From positions 1 through 64,000 of the forward strand of contig JAEUBA010000015.1 in assembly GCA_018257865.1 (NCBI GenBank): 64,000 nucleotides of DNA, in the 5' to 3' direction. Under the pieces are notes generated by a model. The model made no database searches. It saw only the letters and a program-made list of their open reading frames with translations, and was not told the DNA's origin. Positions 53,227 to 64,000 of this stretch are shown one piece after another. The stretch comes from Stereocaulon alpinum. Lineage: Eukaryota; Ascomycota; Lecanoromycetes; Lecanorales; Stereocaulaceae. Positions within the stretch are counted from its first letter, which is position 1, and each line of letters starts with the position of its first letter. The position numbers were made by a program, and so were the translations under genes.

Positions 53227-54983
53227 ATGGCGGGGCTACCGAATATCTCTGGATCTGAGGATATCTCACATGGAGGCAAAGACACGCAAGTCCCCAAGCA
53301 GAATGAGGAGCAGCTAAAGCAATGGTTCATTGGCTCCATCGATCAAGGAACTACGAGCACGCGTTTCCTCATCTTCGATGGAACTGGGACACCTATAGCT
53401 TCACATCAGATGGAGTTTAAGCAGATCTACCTACATTCAGGGTTGGTGCACTTGCGAGTTAGCTCCAGCAAGACGAGGGCAGGCATTGACGTCGACGCAG
53501 ATGGGTAGACCACAACCCTGTCGAGATCGTTCAGACAGTTGAAACCTGCATTGAGGAAGCTACGAAAGACTTCACCAAGAAAGGATATTCAGTATCTGAC
53601 ATAAAAGCCATTGGCCTCTCCACCCAACGAGAGACTACGGTGCTTTGGGACAGTGAGACAGGGGAGCTGCTTCACAATGCCATCGCGTGGCCGGATACTA
53701 GGACACAACACATCGTTCGAGAGCTCAAGGAACGCAAAGGGGCCAACAAGCTGCAGGATATCTGTGGACTACCACTGTCAACCTATCCATCCTCAGTCAA
53801 GCTCGTATGGATGCTGCGTAATGTGGATAAGGTTCGAAAGGCCTATGATGAATGTCGACTGGCGTTTGGTACGATCGATACCTGGCTGCTATTCAACTTG
53901 AATGGCAAGGATAAGAAACTGCATGTCACTGATGTCACCAATGCCTCAAGAACCATGTTCGTCAATCTTCGCAACTTGGAATATGACTCGACAGTATTGG
54001 ACTTCTTTGAACTTGATCCTAAAAAGATTAAGCTACCCAAGATCATACCATGTTCAGACCCTAATGCCTTCGGATCCATGGCTTCAGGGCCGTTGAAAGG
54101 TGTGAAAATCACCGGCTGTCTAGGCGATCAGTCCGCTGCTCTCGTAGGACAGAAGGGATTCGAGCCCGGCATGGCCAAGAACACATATGGCACTGGATGT
54201 TTCCTGCTATACAACGTTGGCGAGAAGCCAGTGATGTCTCATCATGGCTTGTTAGCCACCGTAGGCTATCACTTTGGTGGCAAGCGAAAACCGGTATATG
54301 CTCTGGAAGGTAGCATAGCAGTTGCCGGTAGCGCAGTGCAATTTCTCAGAAATAATTTCAAGTTCATTGAAGCATCTCCCGACATCAACAAATTAGCAGC
54401 AACTGTCGAAGACAATGGTGGCTGCGTGTTCGTCACCGCTTTCAGTGGTTTGTTTGCCCCCTACTGGATCGACGATGCCAACGGGACGATTTTTGGGATC
54501 ACCCAATTCACGGAAAGAGGCCATATCGCGAGAGCGACCATGGAAGCAACTTGCTTCCAGACCAAGGCAATCCTCGACGCGATGGAGAAAGACAGCGGTC
54601 ACAAATTGGCCCAACTAGCCGTGGATGGTGGCATGAGTAATTCAGAGCTCTGTATGCAGGTATGCTTTCCTTCCTCTCTTCCCATTCGACTATCGGGGCA
54701 CCGAGCTCAATCACCGTAGACCCAAGCAGATCTCATAGGTATACCCGTCGACCGACCAGTCATGCGTGAGACTACATCCCTCGGAGCCGCCATTGCAGCC
54801 GGCTTTGCTGTTGATGTCTGGAAAGAGTTCGAGGAGCTGAAAGAAATCAACAAAGAGGATCATACGATCTTCAAGCCGCAGATGTCCAAGGAGGCCAGTA
54901 GTAAGATGTACAAAAGATGGGAAAGGGCCGTCGAGATGTCCAAAGGATGGCTCGACTCCGAGGACACCTCTCCAAGCTCATGA
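53227..54983 (+). CDS. GUT1: Glycerol kinase
   Basis: Phosphorylates glycerol with ATP, the first step of glycerol use. Exons 53227-53441, 53501-54659 and 54720-54983 give 545 residues; all junctions in frame. The start was chosen at the ATG after ACA, giving MAGLPNISGSEDIS. FGGY-kinase features: FIGSIDQGTTSTRFLIFD (phosphate-binding loop), the HSG|WVDHNP junction, GLSTQRETTVLWD and AWPDTRT (glycerol-binding Arg-Glu pair region), GCLGDQSAALVGQ, KNTYGTGCFLLYNVG, VFVTAFSGLFAPYW and VDGGMSNSELCMQ. The third exon holds RETTSLGAAIAAGFAVDVWK. The donor of intron 1 (GTTGGT) is weak, but the join recreates the conserved HSGWVDHNP sequence. The second intron donor is GTATGC. Confidence is high. Confidence 0.97.
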
Positions 54984-56331
54984 TTGATGTGACAGTAGCT
55001 GTTCGCGAATTCCCTGCTCGAGTAGAGACGCTTAGTATCTTCTGTATATTATCGGACATATAATACCCTTTGCAATGCTCTTGAAGTGTTCGTCTCTGTC
55101 TTCATCGTTTGGGGGAAATCGCCGTCAAATATCCAATGATTCAGCCATGTTCGTCGTTCTTGACCGGATTACGTCGGACTGCCATTGTTGTTGCGAGAGG
55201 TTGTTCGAATTCCTCAACGAGCTTGTGTCTAATCCTGCATCAGCATTGAAAGAAGAAGAGCACACCCACAATGACAATCACGTGTCCCTGGTGAAATCAG
55301 AGGTATACGGATGAGCTGGACTGAATGCTCTCGCCATCGCCACGAATAGCTCCAACAATCTAAGGTACGGTCAGCCATCTGCAAGCCATGATCCATGAAA
55401 GGGGAAGGATCTTCGGTACGTATACATACTGAGCAAATCAGACCCACCCCTGACGCCTCTACGGGGCCTGTAGACTGCCATATCATTTGCTTGGAACCGA
55501 TCTCGATCATTGCGCATGCTGAAGAGCGATTAGACACGAACGATGTCTCCAATCAGAGCTCTGCTACCACCGCTAAAGCTGCGAGTGGCTGGCAGATGAC
55601 GCCTAAGAAAGTTCCTAGCACCCGTTGGCTGAGCCTCTGGGTCCATCAAGAGTGGGGAAAAAGCAGGAATTGCTGTGTGTGGAACGATCCACGATCCCGC
55701 GATCGTCTCGCGAGCCGTACGGGGGCTCGCTGTGCTTTGGGCGGAGATGAAGAAGGGCGACAAGTGCTTGCAGTAATCGTGTTCGAAGCTGAAGATGATA
55801 TTGACAACGCGGTGCTGACTTGATTCCCTTTTAACTCGGAATGTTTAGCACCCTTGTTCAAGCTGCTTCCCAAGAACTCATGCGTTCCGGATCCTCTTCA
55901 GGCTCCACTTTTATTCCAATGGACCGCAGGCATCTTATCGACCGCCGGGAGTGGCCGACAGGCATGCCGAGTTGGTACCCTTCATGCCTTTTTGGTCTCT
56001 TCAGCCGAATCCAGCCCTGCTTCTCCTCACAACACCCATTTCCACATCCCAACATCCTCTGAGCACCGCTGAAAAGTATGTCCGGACCACTGGATGCGCT
56101 TCTGTCGCCCCCGTTACCAATCCTGACCCATGAGCTATTATTCACGTTCATCCATGTCAGCCCTTGCCCCAAGCGCAGCTCACACGCCATACGTATGACC
56201 AATGACTGATCGCTCTTGCGGATAATAAAATGCCTCGAGAGCTTCATAAGGACCGAGGTCGAAGGTCCTCTAGCTCAAAAGATTCTGAATCTGAGACAGC
56301 CTGACCATCCACTTTCCACCTACCGCACGGC
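54984..56331. other. Intergenic region with doubtful frames
   Basis: Frames at 55395-55823 (plus, 142 codons) and 56247-55858 (minus, 129 codons) have no recognisable domain, signal or splice context. I do not call them. No repeat noticed. Confidence 0.4.
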
Positions 56332-56899
56332 ATGTGCGACTACGTTCAGGTCAATTACTCTTGTGGACACCGTATGAATCCGTTTCTAAAGCTAAAATTC
56401 CCCCTCTACAACCTGATTCGATTTGTGAGAGTTGCCTTGAAAGCAGGGAGTCGTCCGCTGCTCCCGATCACTGTTTGGAGTGTCAATGGGGATCGCCGTG
56501 GAGATAAACCGCTAACTCCCAAATGATGTAGTTCGGTATGTCGTCAAAGCTTGGTGCACTAGATATCAGGAGACGCACGTGACCCTTTCCGCGTGGTGCT
56601 ATTAGACGTCGGCTGACCACTTTACAGGCATGTGAGGTGCCCTCCAAATGTCGTCGCTGTGTATGTCGCATACCCCTCAATTGATGAAAAGTGCTAGCGC
56701 TGTCGTAACTGATACGTCACAATAGAGAAACGAAGCCGAACGAGAAGTGTGGTGGGTTATGCCGATCTTTGCGCTTGTCTCCTGTGCTCCTTCAACCTTT
56801 CTGAATCTGTTACTTGATCTAAGATGTCTTTGCAGCGTGTGGAGCCACACTACAACACACGTATACAGTTTTGTCGACTGGGCTAACGCTGTGTACTAG
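56332..56899 (+). CDS. Small cysteine-rich fungal protein (MCDY..CGH family), split by three introns
   Basis: Four small exons give about 97 residues: 56332-56371, 56532-56578, 56628-56660 and 56726-56899, each with GT..AG borders and matching phase. Spliced, the start reads MCDYVQVNYSCGH then LRYVVKAWCTRYQETH, followed by CEVPSKCRRCRNEAERE. This is the pattern of a widespread, uncharacterised filamentous-fungal family (MCxYxxxxYxCGHxRxxVxAWCxxYxxTHxxC...CxxC), probably a small zinc-binding protein. The His and Cys in CGH, the Trp-Cys, and the final CxxC would be the ligands. The C-terminal exon beyond RNEAERE has no family support and may be mis-spliced or decayed. The first intron (160 bp) is long for this genome. 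Function unknown. Confidence 0.6.
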
Positions 56900-58229
56900 C
56901 ATTATGACCTAGAACATGTGGACTGACAAGTCTGTTTAGGGGATTGTAAAACAGCTTCGTCGTCGAAGAAATAAGCTCTAGAATTACACTGTGATGGACG
57001 AAAGCCTATGAACGTCGATTGGAACACGAAAAGTCTTTCCGTTATGTCTACTCGCACATCTTGAGTCAATTTGCCTGCGTGAATAATCCGCCGCCAGCAA
57101 CGCCACCTTTGAAAGTATCTCTCGCCATTGCATGTGCCTACAGCCTACAAGCCCCCACCTCCAATATCCCATGAAAAAGAGCATAAGATAAAAGGCGCCC
57201 GAAGAACAGATGCCCTTCTGACCGCTAGAACCTCCGATCGAGCCTCTCGAGTGGCAATGTTCCCCCCACGCTCACCTCAGCACCGTGTTCGTTGGACCTA
57301 CCCTGACTCATCCATGTGCAGCGCAGATATACAGAGTCTAAATAACGCCACCTCGAGCACTAATGATCTCACTATATCCAGAATATCCGTTCTACACATC
57401 AATTTCGAGAGACGCCTTTGAGCAAATCATATCGGAGGTATAGGTCAATGGAGGCGGGCATTGTCACTCCATAACCATGGTTTAGCAGGCTATAATCTCG
57501 ACCTGCAGCTGGGGTTCCATGTTACAACAGGTCTCTGGGTCATGTATGAGACCGGAGGAGTCACGTCTCGATTAGGGAGCGTGGCTTCAAGATAAGCTCC
57601 TACCGCAAGTCCACGTTCCGTTTGACCGTCGCGGTGCATACTACTGTACGTCTCTATCGTATTGCATGACCGTATACGAGTTATCAAGTATGCGGACACG
57701 ATGTAACCAATCACTGTCATTGAGAGGGACATATAGCTACCTCTTGGTTGCCTCATCTTGGAAATATTCTCTGTGTGCTAGCAGGAACATCCTCGTTCCA
57801 CGCACTATGCTGACAGCAGTGACTAATCTACTTGGACGTTCAGGCAGCACACCAACAGATGTTTAGGACCCTTAATGCTTCTCTAGGAATGACCTTGCGA
57901 GCTTTCATCTCGGAAAGTACTTCCATTGACTTGACACCAGCTTCCTCGCAATTCTGGACTCTTAACAATACCATCTATCTCGTCCCCAGCATCCTGTAGA
58001 GGCTATAGAAGCCCCAGCGACTCGATCTGGAGCATGGGATCAAGGTTGAGATTTTTCGATTGCTCATCGATGAAGCAGCTGAGCCAAACAATGACATAAT
58101 ACACAGCTCGTCGGACGACGGAAACCCCAAGACAGAAGGTACCATTAGGATTGCTCTTACACGATGCAGCTGACTCCTCCAAGGTATCCGTCGGATGCTG
58201 TTGAGATAACCGGTTATACCCGTCCGCCT
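56900..58229. other. Intergenic region
   Basis: No supported gene. Short frames (57128-57421 plus; 57756-57490 and 58272-58003 minus) carry no recognisable feature. Confidence 0.4.
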
Positions 58230-58540
58230 GATTGGACAAAAGGTTTGCGGCCTGTTCGGTGAATGTCAGCAAGGCCGCGGATATGCGAATATCTGTTTAC
58301 CAATCCTTTCTGCCGTAGGGAAGGAATATTGAAAATTGGCTGACATACTTCCCGTCCTGGTGGAGAACAATGCCTGCGCGGATAGATTGGACAAAAGACT
58401 TACGGCGTGTCCGCTGGATGCTGGCAGGAGCGCGGATATGAGAGGGATCTATTACCGACCTTCCTGCCGTGAAGGACTGTAGGAGCCTGACATGCATACT
58501 CCCCTGGTCTCGCGGAGGACGAATCCTGCGCGGGAGTAGC
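58230..58540. repeat. Imperfect tandem duplication, unit about 155 bp
   Basis: Two diverged copies. Unit 1 starts at GATTGGACAAAA (58230) and unit 2 at the same 12-mer (58385). Further matching landmarks in the same order are GCGGATATG, CTGCCGT..GG, GCCTGACAT / GGCTGACAT, and CCTGCGCGG. The copies differ by many substitutions, so the duplication is old. On the minus strand one frame is open through part of it, but coding is not supported. Confidence 0.7.
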
Positions 58541-59537
58541 TGACCAACACCGCCATTTGGAGAAGAAAAGCAAAATACGATGCATGTCAAGGATTCCCAT
58601 CACCCTTGCTGTAGAGGGAGGGTGTTGATTGGTCATGTATAGAGGATATCGCCGAGATCCTTGTTGAGTCCTGTCATACGCGTTCTCATTTAATCATGTT
58701 GTACGGGTTCTCTTTCCCGCTACTGAGTCATGTTAGGTGTAATCTTTTGGATTTTCTAATATTGCTAGATCTCATTCAATGACTTTGCTTATCTTTTTCA
58801 AGCCATGATCAGAGGGCTTAGTGGATGAGACTGACTGATTGACAGACACACTCACAGACTGACTCACCAACCATGAAGTGTTGGAGCCAGAGCTTGCAGC
58901 GAAGACACTATCACCAGCTAGCTATGCTAATACACATTAGCTCTGTGAAGTCGAGTGAAGAGCGAAGGCGGTGGTGGTCTGGTATGAGGTGGAGCGAGGA
59001 AAGAAGTATTCCCGTGGAGCCGTGGAGCGAGAACGTGCAGTGGCGAGATGGAGGACATGGCGAATGGAGGGAAGAGACTTGCTGGCTGGCTCTCATGCTT
59101 CGATTGTGATGGGATGGAGTTGGTGTGTATATATTCGATATCCTCGGCTCTTGGATATTCGAGAATACTCTGGAGTCTCTGGAGCTGCGAGATAATGAAT
59201 ACTTCCGGATTCATTTGGTAGATATGTGGATCATGAGCACGAGTATGATAGAAAGTGATGAAAGATATCAGCCACCGGCATTCTGATTTGGAAGAGAGAG
59301 CGCACAGATTCATGTGTTTATGGATGGATAGTCCATTGTGGATGGGATGCCTTTGACGGCTTAGAAAATAGATGCTACATGGAAGGCTGCTTCCAACTAA
59401 AAGCACCCCGCGCATCCTATCCCACTCTCACTCCCATTCCCAGAGAACAATGCTCTGGCTAAGTCGCTATATCGCTTCACTTCGCTTCACATCACACCAG
59501 AAGAAAGGAAAATTTATCGAGTAGAGTAGGTATCATC
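58541..59537. other. Intergenic region downstream of YME1
   Basis: Contains a short CAGA/CTCA-rich simple stretch near 58840-58870 and opposed low-complexity frames around 58870-59415 that I do not regard as genes. Confidence 0.4.
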
Positions 59538-62233
59538 TCACAACTTCTCCTCAGTCCCACTGCCCGCCGCAGCACCAGTTGCAGCACTTGCTCCTCCTCC
59601 TACACCAGCAGCACCACCACTACCACCGCCTAGGCCGGGCGGCAGTACTATTTCCGGCAACTTCATCGGCATCTTGGATATACTAGCCATCTTCTGCAAC
59701 TTCTCTCCCTTGAGGACTCTTTGCATCTCCTCGAGACTGAGCACCTCGTATTCGACGAGTGCTTTGGCGAGTATATCCAGCTCTTTACGGCGCTCCGTCA
59801 GCAGAGCTGTAGCGCGCTGGCGGCCCTCTTCTATCATGCGGCGGACTTCGGATTCGATTTGCTGTTTGGTTTCGGAGGAGAGGTGTTCGTAGCCGTCTGC
59901 TAGGTCGACGTTGCCGAGTTTGTCGGACATGCCGAGCCGGGTGACCATGTCGTAGGCTGTTCTGGTAGCGTTGGAAAGGTCCTGCGGATGTGTTAGTGAG
60001 TCATCTAACAATCGCCAAGGGGTTATGACATACACTTGAACAACCACTGGTGACATTGTCGTCCCCGTAGATGAGTTCCTCAGCGACTTTCCCGCCCATG
60101 GACACGTCGATCGAAGCCGCATATTCCTTCCTCGCCATAGACACTTTGTCCATCTCATGCATGAAGTGCGTCACGCCTAGTGCTTGACCTCGGGGCATGA
60201 TGGTGGCTTTGTAGATTGGTGTTGCACCATTTGTATACATGCCTACTAAGGCATGCCCAGCTTCGTGGTAGGCGGTCATAACCTTGTCTTTTTCTTGTAT
60301 AACGGCGCTCCTTCGTTCCGCTCCCATCATAATCTTATCTTTGGCCCATTCGAAGTCGATCATCCCCACTTTTTGAGCCTTGTTCCGACTTGCGCGGACG
60401 GCGGCTTGGTTGACAAGGTTCTCAAGCTCGGCTCCTGAGAAGCCGGTCGTGCCTCGAGCAATGATCGATTCGTCGACATCGGTAGAAATCTGGACGTTCT
60501 TCATGTGATGCTTGAGTATTGCCACACGGCCGCGGACATCAGGCAGTGGAACAACAACGTGGCGGTCAAAACGTCCTGGTCGCGTAAGGGCCTTGTCGAG
60601 CAGTTGTGGGAAATTTGTAGCAGCGAGGATGATGACACCAGTGTCTTGGGAAAATCCATCGAGTTCAGTAAGGAGCTGATTGAGTGACTGCTTGACGTAG
60701 GCGGGATCTCGCTCGTTGCGCTTTCCTCCTATAGCATCCAGCTCGTCAATGAAAATGATGGCTGGAGCTTTTGATCGAGCGTTGGCAAACAGTTCGCGAA
60801 CTCGCTTTGCGCCGACTCCAACATAAATCTCGTCGAACTCAGAGCCTGACATGAAGAAGAATGGTACGCCTGCCTCTCCAGCTACCGCCCGAGCGAGAAG
60901 AGTCTTGCCGGTACCAGGAGGGCCAACCAGCAAAACACCTTTGGGCAGCTTCCCACCGAGGGTCGAGAACTTTTCGGGATTCTTCAGAAACTCAACTAGT
61001 TCTTGCAGTTCCTCTTTGGCTTCCTCGCAACCGTGGACATCAGTGAAGCGGACGGTCTGATTCTGTGGTTGAGCTTCGTTGGCCCCAGAGCTCCCGACTT
61101 TTTTGAGTACACCCGAAGTCTCAACTGCCAGAGCAACAAGTACCATAAGGACATAGCCCATCAAACCGAGTCCGGCTATGAACTTGACCCATTTGAATAT
61201 CGTCGAGCCCATTGATTCCTCGACCACGACATATAACGGGCTGGCTTTGTCGCCGGACCCAGATGTGCCAGGTTTGGCTCCTGCAATGCTTCCACCCTTT
61301 GACTGAGCTGCAACGGCTTGGCCAATGGCCTGAAGTTGTTCGTTTGAAAAGTTGCTGTTGCGCGCTTGTATTTGAGCACCTGCACCCACCGCTGTGGTTC
61401 CCTCGGTCCGTGCAAGCTTCTCAAGTGCTCTGTGGTAGGTCATTTCGCAGGCGGAGTTGGATGCATACCGCCCCGTCTGATATCTTTCGACGAGGATGGC
61501 TGGCATATCGGCCCTTAGGAGTGCTGAATAGAACGCATTCTGGGCGGTTGCACTTGTAGGATTGTTGTTGGCTGTTTGCTCCATATGCGCAAGCAGGTTC
61601 TGTGAAGAGGCTCCGCCGAAGAGCGTTCTCCGTTGCGATATGTTTGGCAGATGAGATTGTATTGATTTGTAGTTGCGCGCAAGACGAAATGGAGGAAGTG
61701 TGGAGTAGAGTCGAGCAGTACCCGTCATTGACGGCTTCGCAACGAACAGAGGGTTCGCGGAGAGGAGGAGCTTCGAAGATGCTATGGCTGTTAGCATGCT
61801 AGCGTCTGTCGAACCTGCTGCACATACGTATAGCTCTCATCGATGAAGCTTGCGCTTCTGATATTTGCCCAAAGTGCATAGGTCTTATTGACTTCAAAGG
61901 TACAGATACTAGGCATTCTGGTAATGCTGCGTTTGTAGATATCTGATCCTGTTAGGCGGTGTAGATCTGAAGAAGTATGTGGAAGACGAACAGTTTTCTC
62001 AACCCTCTGCGGGGCTGCTGATGTAAATGGCCGTTGTGCCTCTGTTGGAGGCGCTACATCGGTGTAAGCTGGCCTCCGCAACGTCCTCCACGGAGCAGCT
62101 AAAGTGGACTTCATAGTGGGCCACAAATCGGCGGTGATAGAAGCCACGTTCTGAGCCAGAAGTTCAGTTAGATACTTTTTTGCCTGGGGGAATGGTGGCG
62201 TGTACGCACCGCTGCATGAGCCTGGAACGCCAT
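59538..62233 (-). CDS. YME1: Mitochondrial i-AAA protease YME1 (FtsH family)
   Basis: ATP-dependent metalloprotease of the inner membrane facing the intermembrane space. My four-exon model is 62233-62210, 62150-61910, 61781-60034 and 59981-59538, giving 818 residues. The 5' end reads MAFQAHAA|NVASITADLWPT, which agrees with the start of other fungal Yme1 proteins. An intron with donor GTATCT at 61909, a CTAAC branch site and acceptor TAG at 61782 joins it in frame to SSKLLLSANPLF and ARLYSTLPPFRLARN. Then come one membrane segment (FIAGLGLMGYVLMVLVALAV), Walker A GPPGTGKT (about residue 374), Walker B IIFIDELDAIG, the second region of homology ALTRPGRFDRHV, and zinc motif HEAGH (about residue 594). 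The C-terminus has a Gly/Ala-rich tail. A shorter start at 61797 is the alternative. Confidence 0.93.
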
Positions 62234-63287
62234 GCTGGCGATAGGAATCCTTGAAACACAGAAAGGAGAGTCAGAAATTCAATGTGTATAATATCGCATA
62301 GTAAAGAATGGAAAATGCATCATGCTTGGATTGTGATACTCGGGCGCTGTTTGTAGACGGTGACGGTCGAGAAACTTCCGCCTTCTCTGCCAAGGAACGT
62401 CCATTTTTGGTTAGCGTGAATATCGTATTTGAGCCGCGATTTCGTCAAGTGCAGTGCTCGCCTTCGCGTTCAAATACATTCACTCATCTACCTGCCATCG
62501 AGAATTCTATCATCTGGAATCGGTATTCAATGTAACAGCCACAAAATCCTCTTTGGCGTAGTTATCAATTACCGAATATGACTCTCTAAGCCAGCATCAT
62601 AGCATTATCTCGTAAGACTTTATGACCTCACCTATATCTCTCGACCAGTAGGTAATATTTCGAGTTTGCCAATTCGTTAACGCAAGTTCAGCTTGTTCTG
62701 AGCCCCGTCAAACCGGCGACCTGTTGTATGCTGTTATTGATGATAGGCGTGGGGCATGAGCTGTTTTCGGAACCGTGGAGCTGAATATATTGCTCGCAAA
62801 GGCAAAGTTGACTTCTGAATCTATCAAGTCCCCGGCCCGAAGCAAGATAGTTCTACCATCTGTGCAATAGGCATATTCTCACCATGTAGGGAACTGCAAG
62901 CTAAGTGTTGCCACTCGTATAATAACAATGTCAAGAATCCAGAAGCCAACACGTACCTCAATCGATTGGGTCATGTAGTGCCTAACGTGTTAAAGACGGC
63001 CGCAAGTGTTGTCCGGCCACAGTCGGGTTTTCCCGCTGTAATACGAGTGTTTTTGGCCTATGACCCAACTGTGTTCCGAAGACTTTCTGAATATCTAAAT
63101 CACACTGCAACCCTTTTCTTCTTCTCTTTCCAATCTGCATTCAAGTCAACAAGCTCAACACCGTGAGGCATTGAACTAGCCAAGAATCAAGTCACACAAT
63201 CTCCACCCCATACTAATCACACAAGCGACTCCCAGAGGTCCGCTGAGCTTCTACAAACGATAAGAGTCTTACAATCGACAGCCCAGG
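62234..63287. other. Divergent intergenic region YME1 / DUF7730-like gene
   Basis: About 1.05 kb between two divergent genes; AT-richer than average. Short frames at 62308-62535 and 62966-63166 show no features. Confidence 0.5.
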
Positions 63288-64000
63288 ATGCCACGAGAGG
63301 AGAAATTAGTACGGGCGCCAGCGAAGCCTTTCCCTCTCCTTAGCCTTCCACCAGAGCTCCGCAATCGGGTATGGAGATACATTCTTATCAAGGAAACCAC
63401 TATCCATGTGTCCAGACACCAATGCCGGAAAAGCGCTGGGAAGCCCCAACCAACAATCCCCCGGTCTGGGAAGCGACTGGAATTCCACCACCAACGCCAA
63501 AACCTTACTGAAGAGCTCCCATCAACGACCCTTCGGTCTGGGAAGCTGCTGCGATACCATCACCAACACCAGAACCTTGCTGAAGAGCTCCCACCGACAA
63601 CTCTTCGGTCTGGGAAGCGGCTCGAACTTGGGAAGTGGCCAAATTCCGGAAACGCTAGACGGTGTAAGAAGCCACGAACAATGTCAAGATTTGCGCTAGC
63701 TTTCACTTGTCAACAGATCTATCTCGAAGCGACGCCTATCTACTATGCAGAGAACACGTTCAGTTTCAACTCTTTGGGATACGGAAGCATACCCGGTAGG
63801 AATGCACTCATGGCATTCGTAGACGCCATTGGCACTGTCAATGCCAGCAGTGTCGGTTCCTTAAGATGGCAACGACCTGATTATGTTTCATTCATGATAA
63901 TATTTGCCGCTTTTCCAGGTCTTAGGAGACTACAGATCAAGGGGCCAGCTACCATATGGAGCTGCGGGGTAGGTCTGGATTGGCGCTCGGCAACAACGTT
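63288..64000 (+). CDS. DUF7730-like / F-box-like protein, 3' end outside window
   Basis: Open frame from ATG at 63288 through the window edge (at least 237 codons, no stop). It starts MPREEKLVRAPAKPFPLLSLPPELRNRVWRYIL (LPPELRN.VWRYIL is the F-box-like opening of DUF7730-type fungal proteins; shown here as the parts LSLPPELRNR and VWRYIL). After an inserted repeat region it resumes FALAFTCQQIYLEATPIYY and AENTFSF, the second family hallmark (xTCrQIyxEaxpiYYxxNxF). Between them lies a 24-residue repeat, RSGKRLEFHHQRQNLTEELP and variants, present in slightly more than two copies. Fungal genomes carry many such genes of unknown function. Protein is truncated by the window. Confidence 0.75.
   Translation, partial: MPREEKLVRAPAKPFPLLSLPPELRNRVWRYILIKETTIHVSRHQCRKSAGKPQPTIPRSGKRLEFHHQRQNLTEELPSTTLRSGKLLRYHHQHQNLAEELPPTTLRSGKRLELGKWPNSGNARRCKKPRTMSRFALAFTCQQIYLEATPIYYAENTFSFNSLGYGSIPGRNALMAFVDAIGTVNASSVGSLRWQRPDYVSFMIIFAAFPGLRRLQIKGPATIWSCGVGLDWRSATT
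63462..63620. repeat. 72-bp coding tandem repeat (2.2 copies)
   Basis: CGGTCTGGGAAG recurs at 63462, 63534 and 63606, exactly 72 bp apart. The units are highly similar in DNA and encode a 24-residue repeat inside the DUF7730-like gene, so repeat number may vary between strains. Confidence 0.8.

Noticed and set aside
13931..54983. MPG1 and GPI18 as part of one glycosylation gene cluster
   Set aside because: They are about 29 kb apart with unrelated genes between them; ordinary gene order explains it.
54984..56260. 142- and 129-codon frames on opposite strands
   Set aside because: No family resemblance or splice context.
58927..59415. 162-codon minus-strand frame
   Set aside because: Low-complexity Ser/His/Pro composition in an intergenic region, no domain or start support.
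1..64000. CRISPR arrays, prokaryotic operons, rRNA genes, secondary-metabolite core genes
   Set aside because: None seen. Spliced eukaryotic genes throughout; no regularly spaced repeats and no polyketide or peptide synthetase domains.

Overview
The window is nuclear DNA of a filamentous ascomycete (Pezizomycotina; a dothideomycete is my best guess, not proven). The basis is many short GT..AG introns of about 45-230 bp, fungal gene families (BLM10, MRP10, DLT1, AIM32, GPI18, YME1, GUT1, a DUF7730-type gene), and an AT-rich transposon graveyard that looks mutated by RIP (repeat-induced C-to-T mutation).

Layout. 1-5050: nested, stop-riddled LTR retrotransposons (a Ty3/gypsy integrase plus chromodomain, then a Ty1/copia reverse transcriptase plus RNase H). 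5.05-7.7 kb: a tandem pair of small secreted-protein genes next to the repeat edge. 8.2-22.5 kb: mostly housekeeping genes: AIM32-like, DLT1, an OB-fold protein, GDP-mannose pyrophosphorylase, MRP10 (three small exons), a large disordered protein, and an F-box/LRR protein. 23-28.8 kb: three same-strand tandem genes whose N-terminal domain looks like a retrotransposon Gag capsid but which have no pol. 29.5-31.6 kb: decayed coding DNA, including a broken alpha/beta hydrolase. 32-38 kb and 38.2-39.1 kb: WBP2-like, Dabb-domain, ISA1, ARMH3/DUF1741 and beta-carbonic anhydrase genes. 39.8-40.9 kb: a DUF6604-like pseudogene. 42.4-55 kb: F-box/WD-type protein, GPI18, BLM10 and glycerol kinase. 56.3-56.9 kb: a small cysteine-rich gene. 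58.2-58.5 kb: a tandem duplication. 59.5-62.2 kb: YME1. 63.3 kb to the end: a partial DUF7730-like gene.

The intact housekeeping genes are not a pathway cluster. Four products are mitochondrial or probably so (YME1, ISA1, MRP10, and AIM32 by family name), and two feed glycosylation/GPI-anchor synthesis (MPG1, GPI18). The candidate for an undescribed system is the array of three Gag-like genes at 23-28.8 kb, flanked by degraded DNA. I judged exon structures by reading-frame continuity, splice consensus and family knowledge; no transcript or database search was available.
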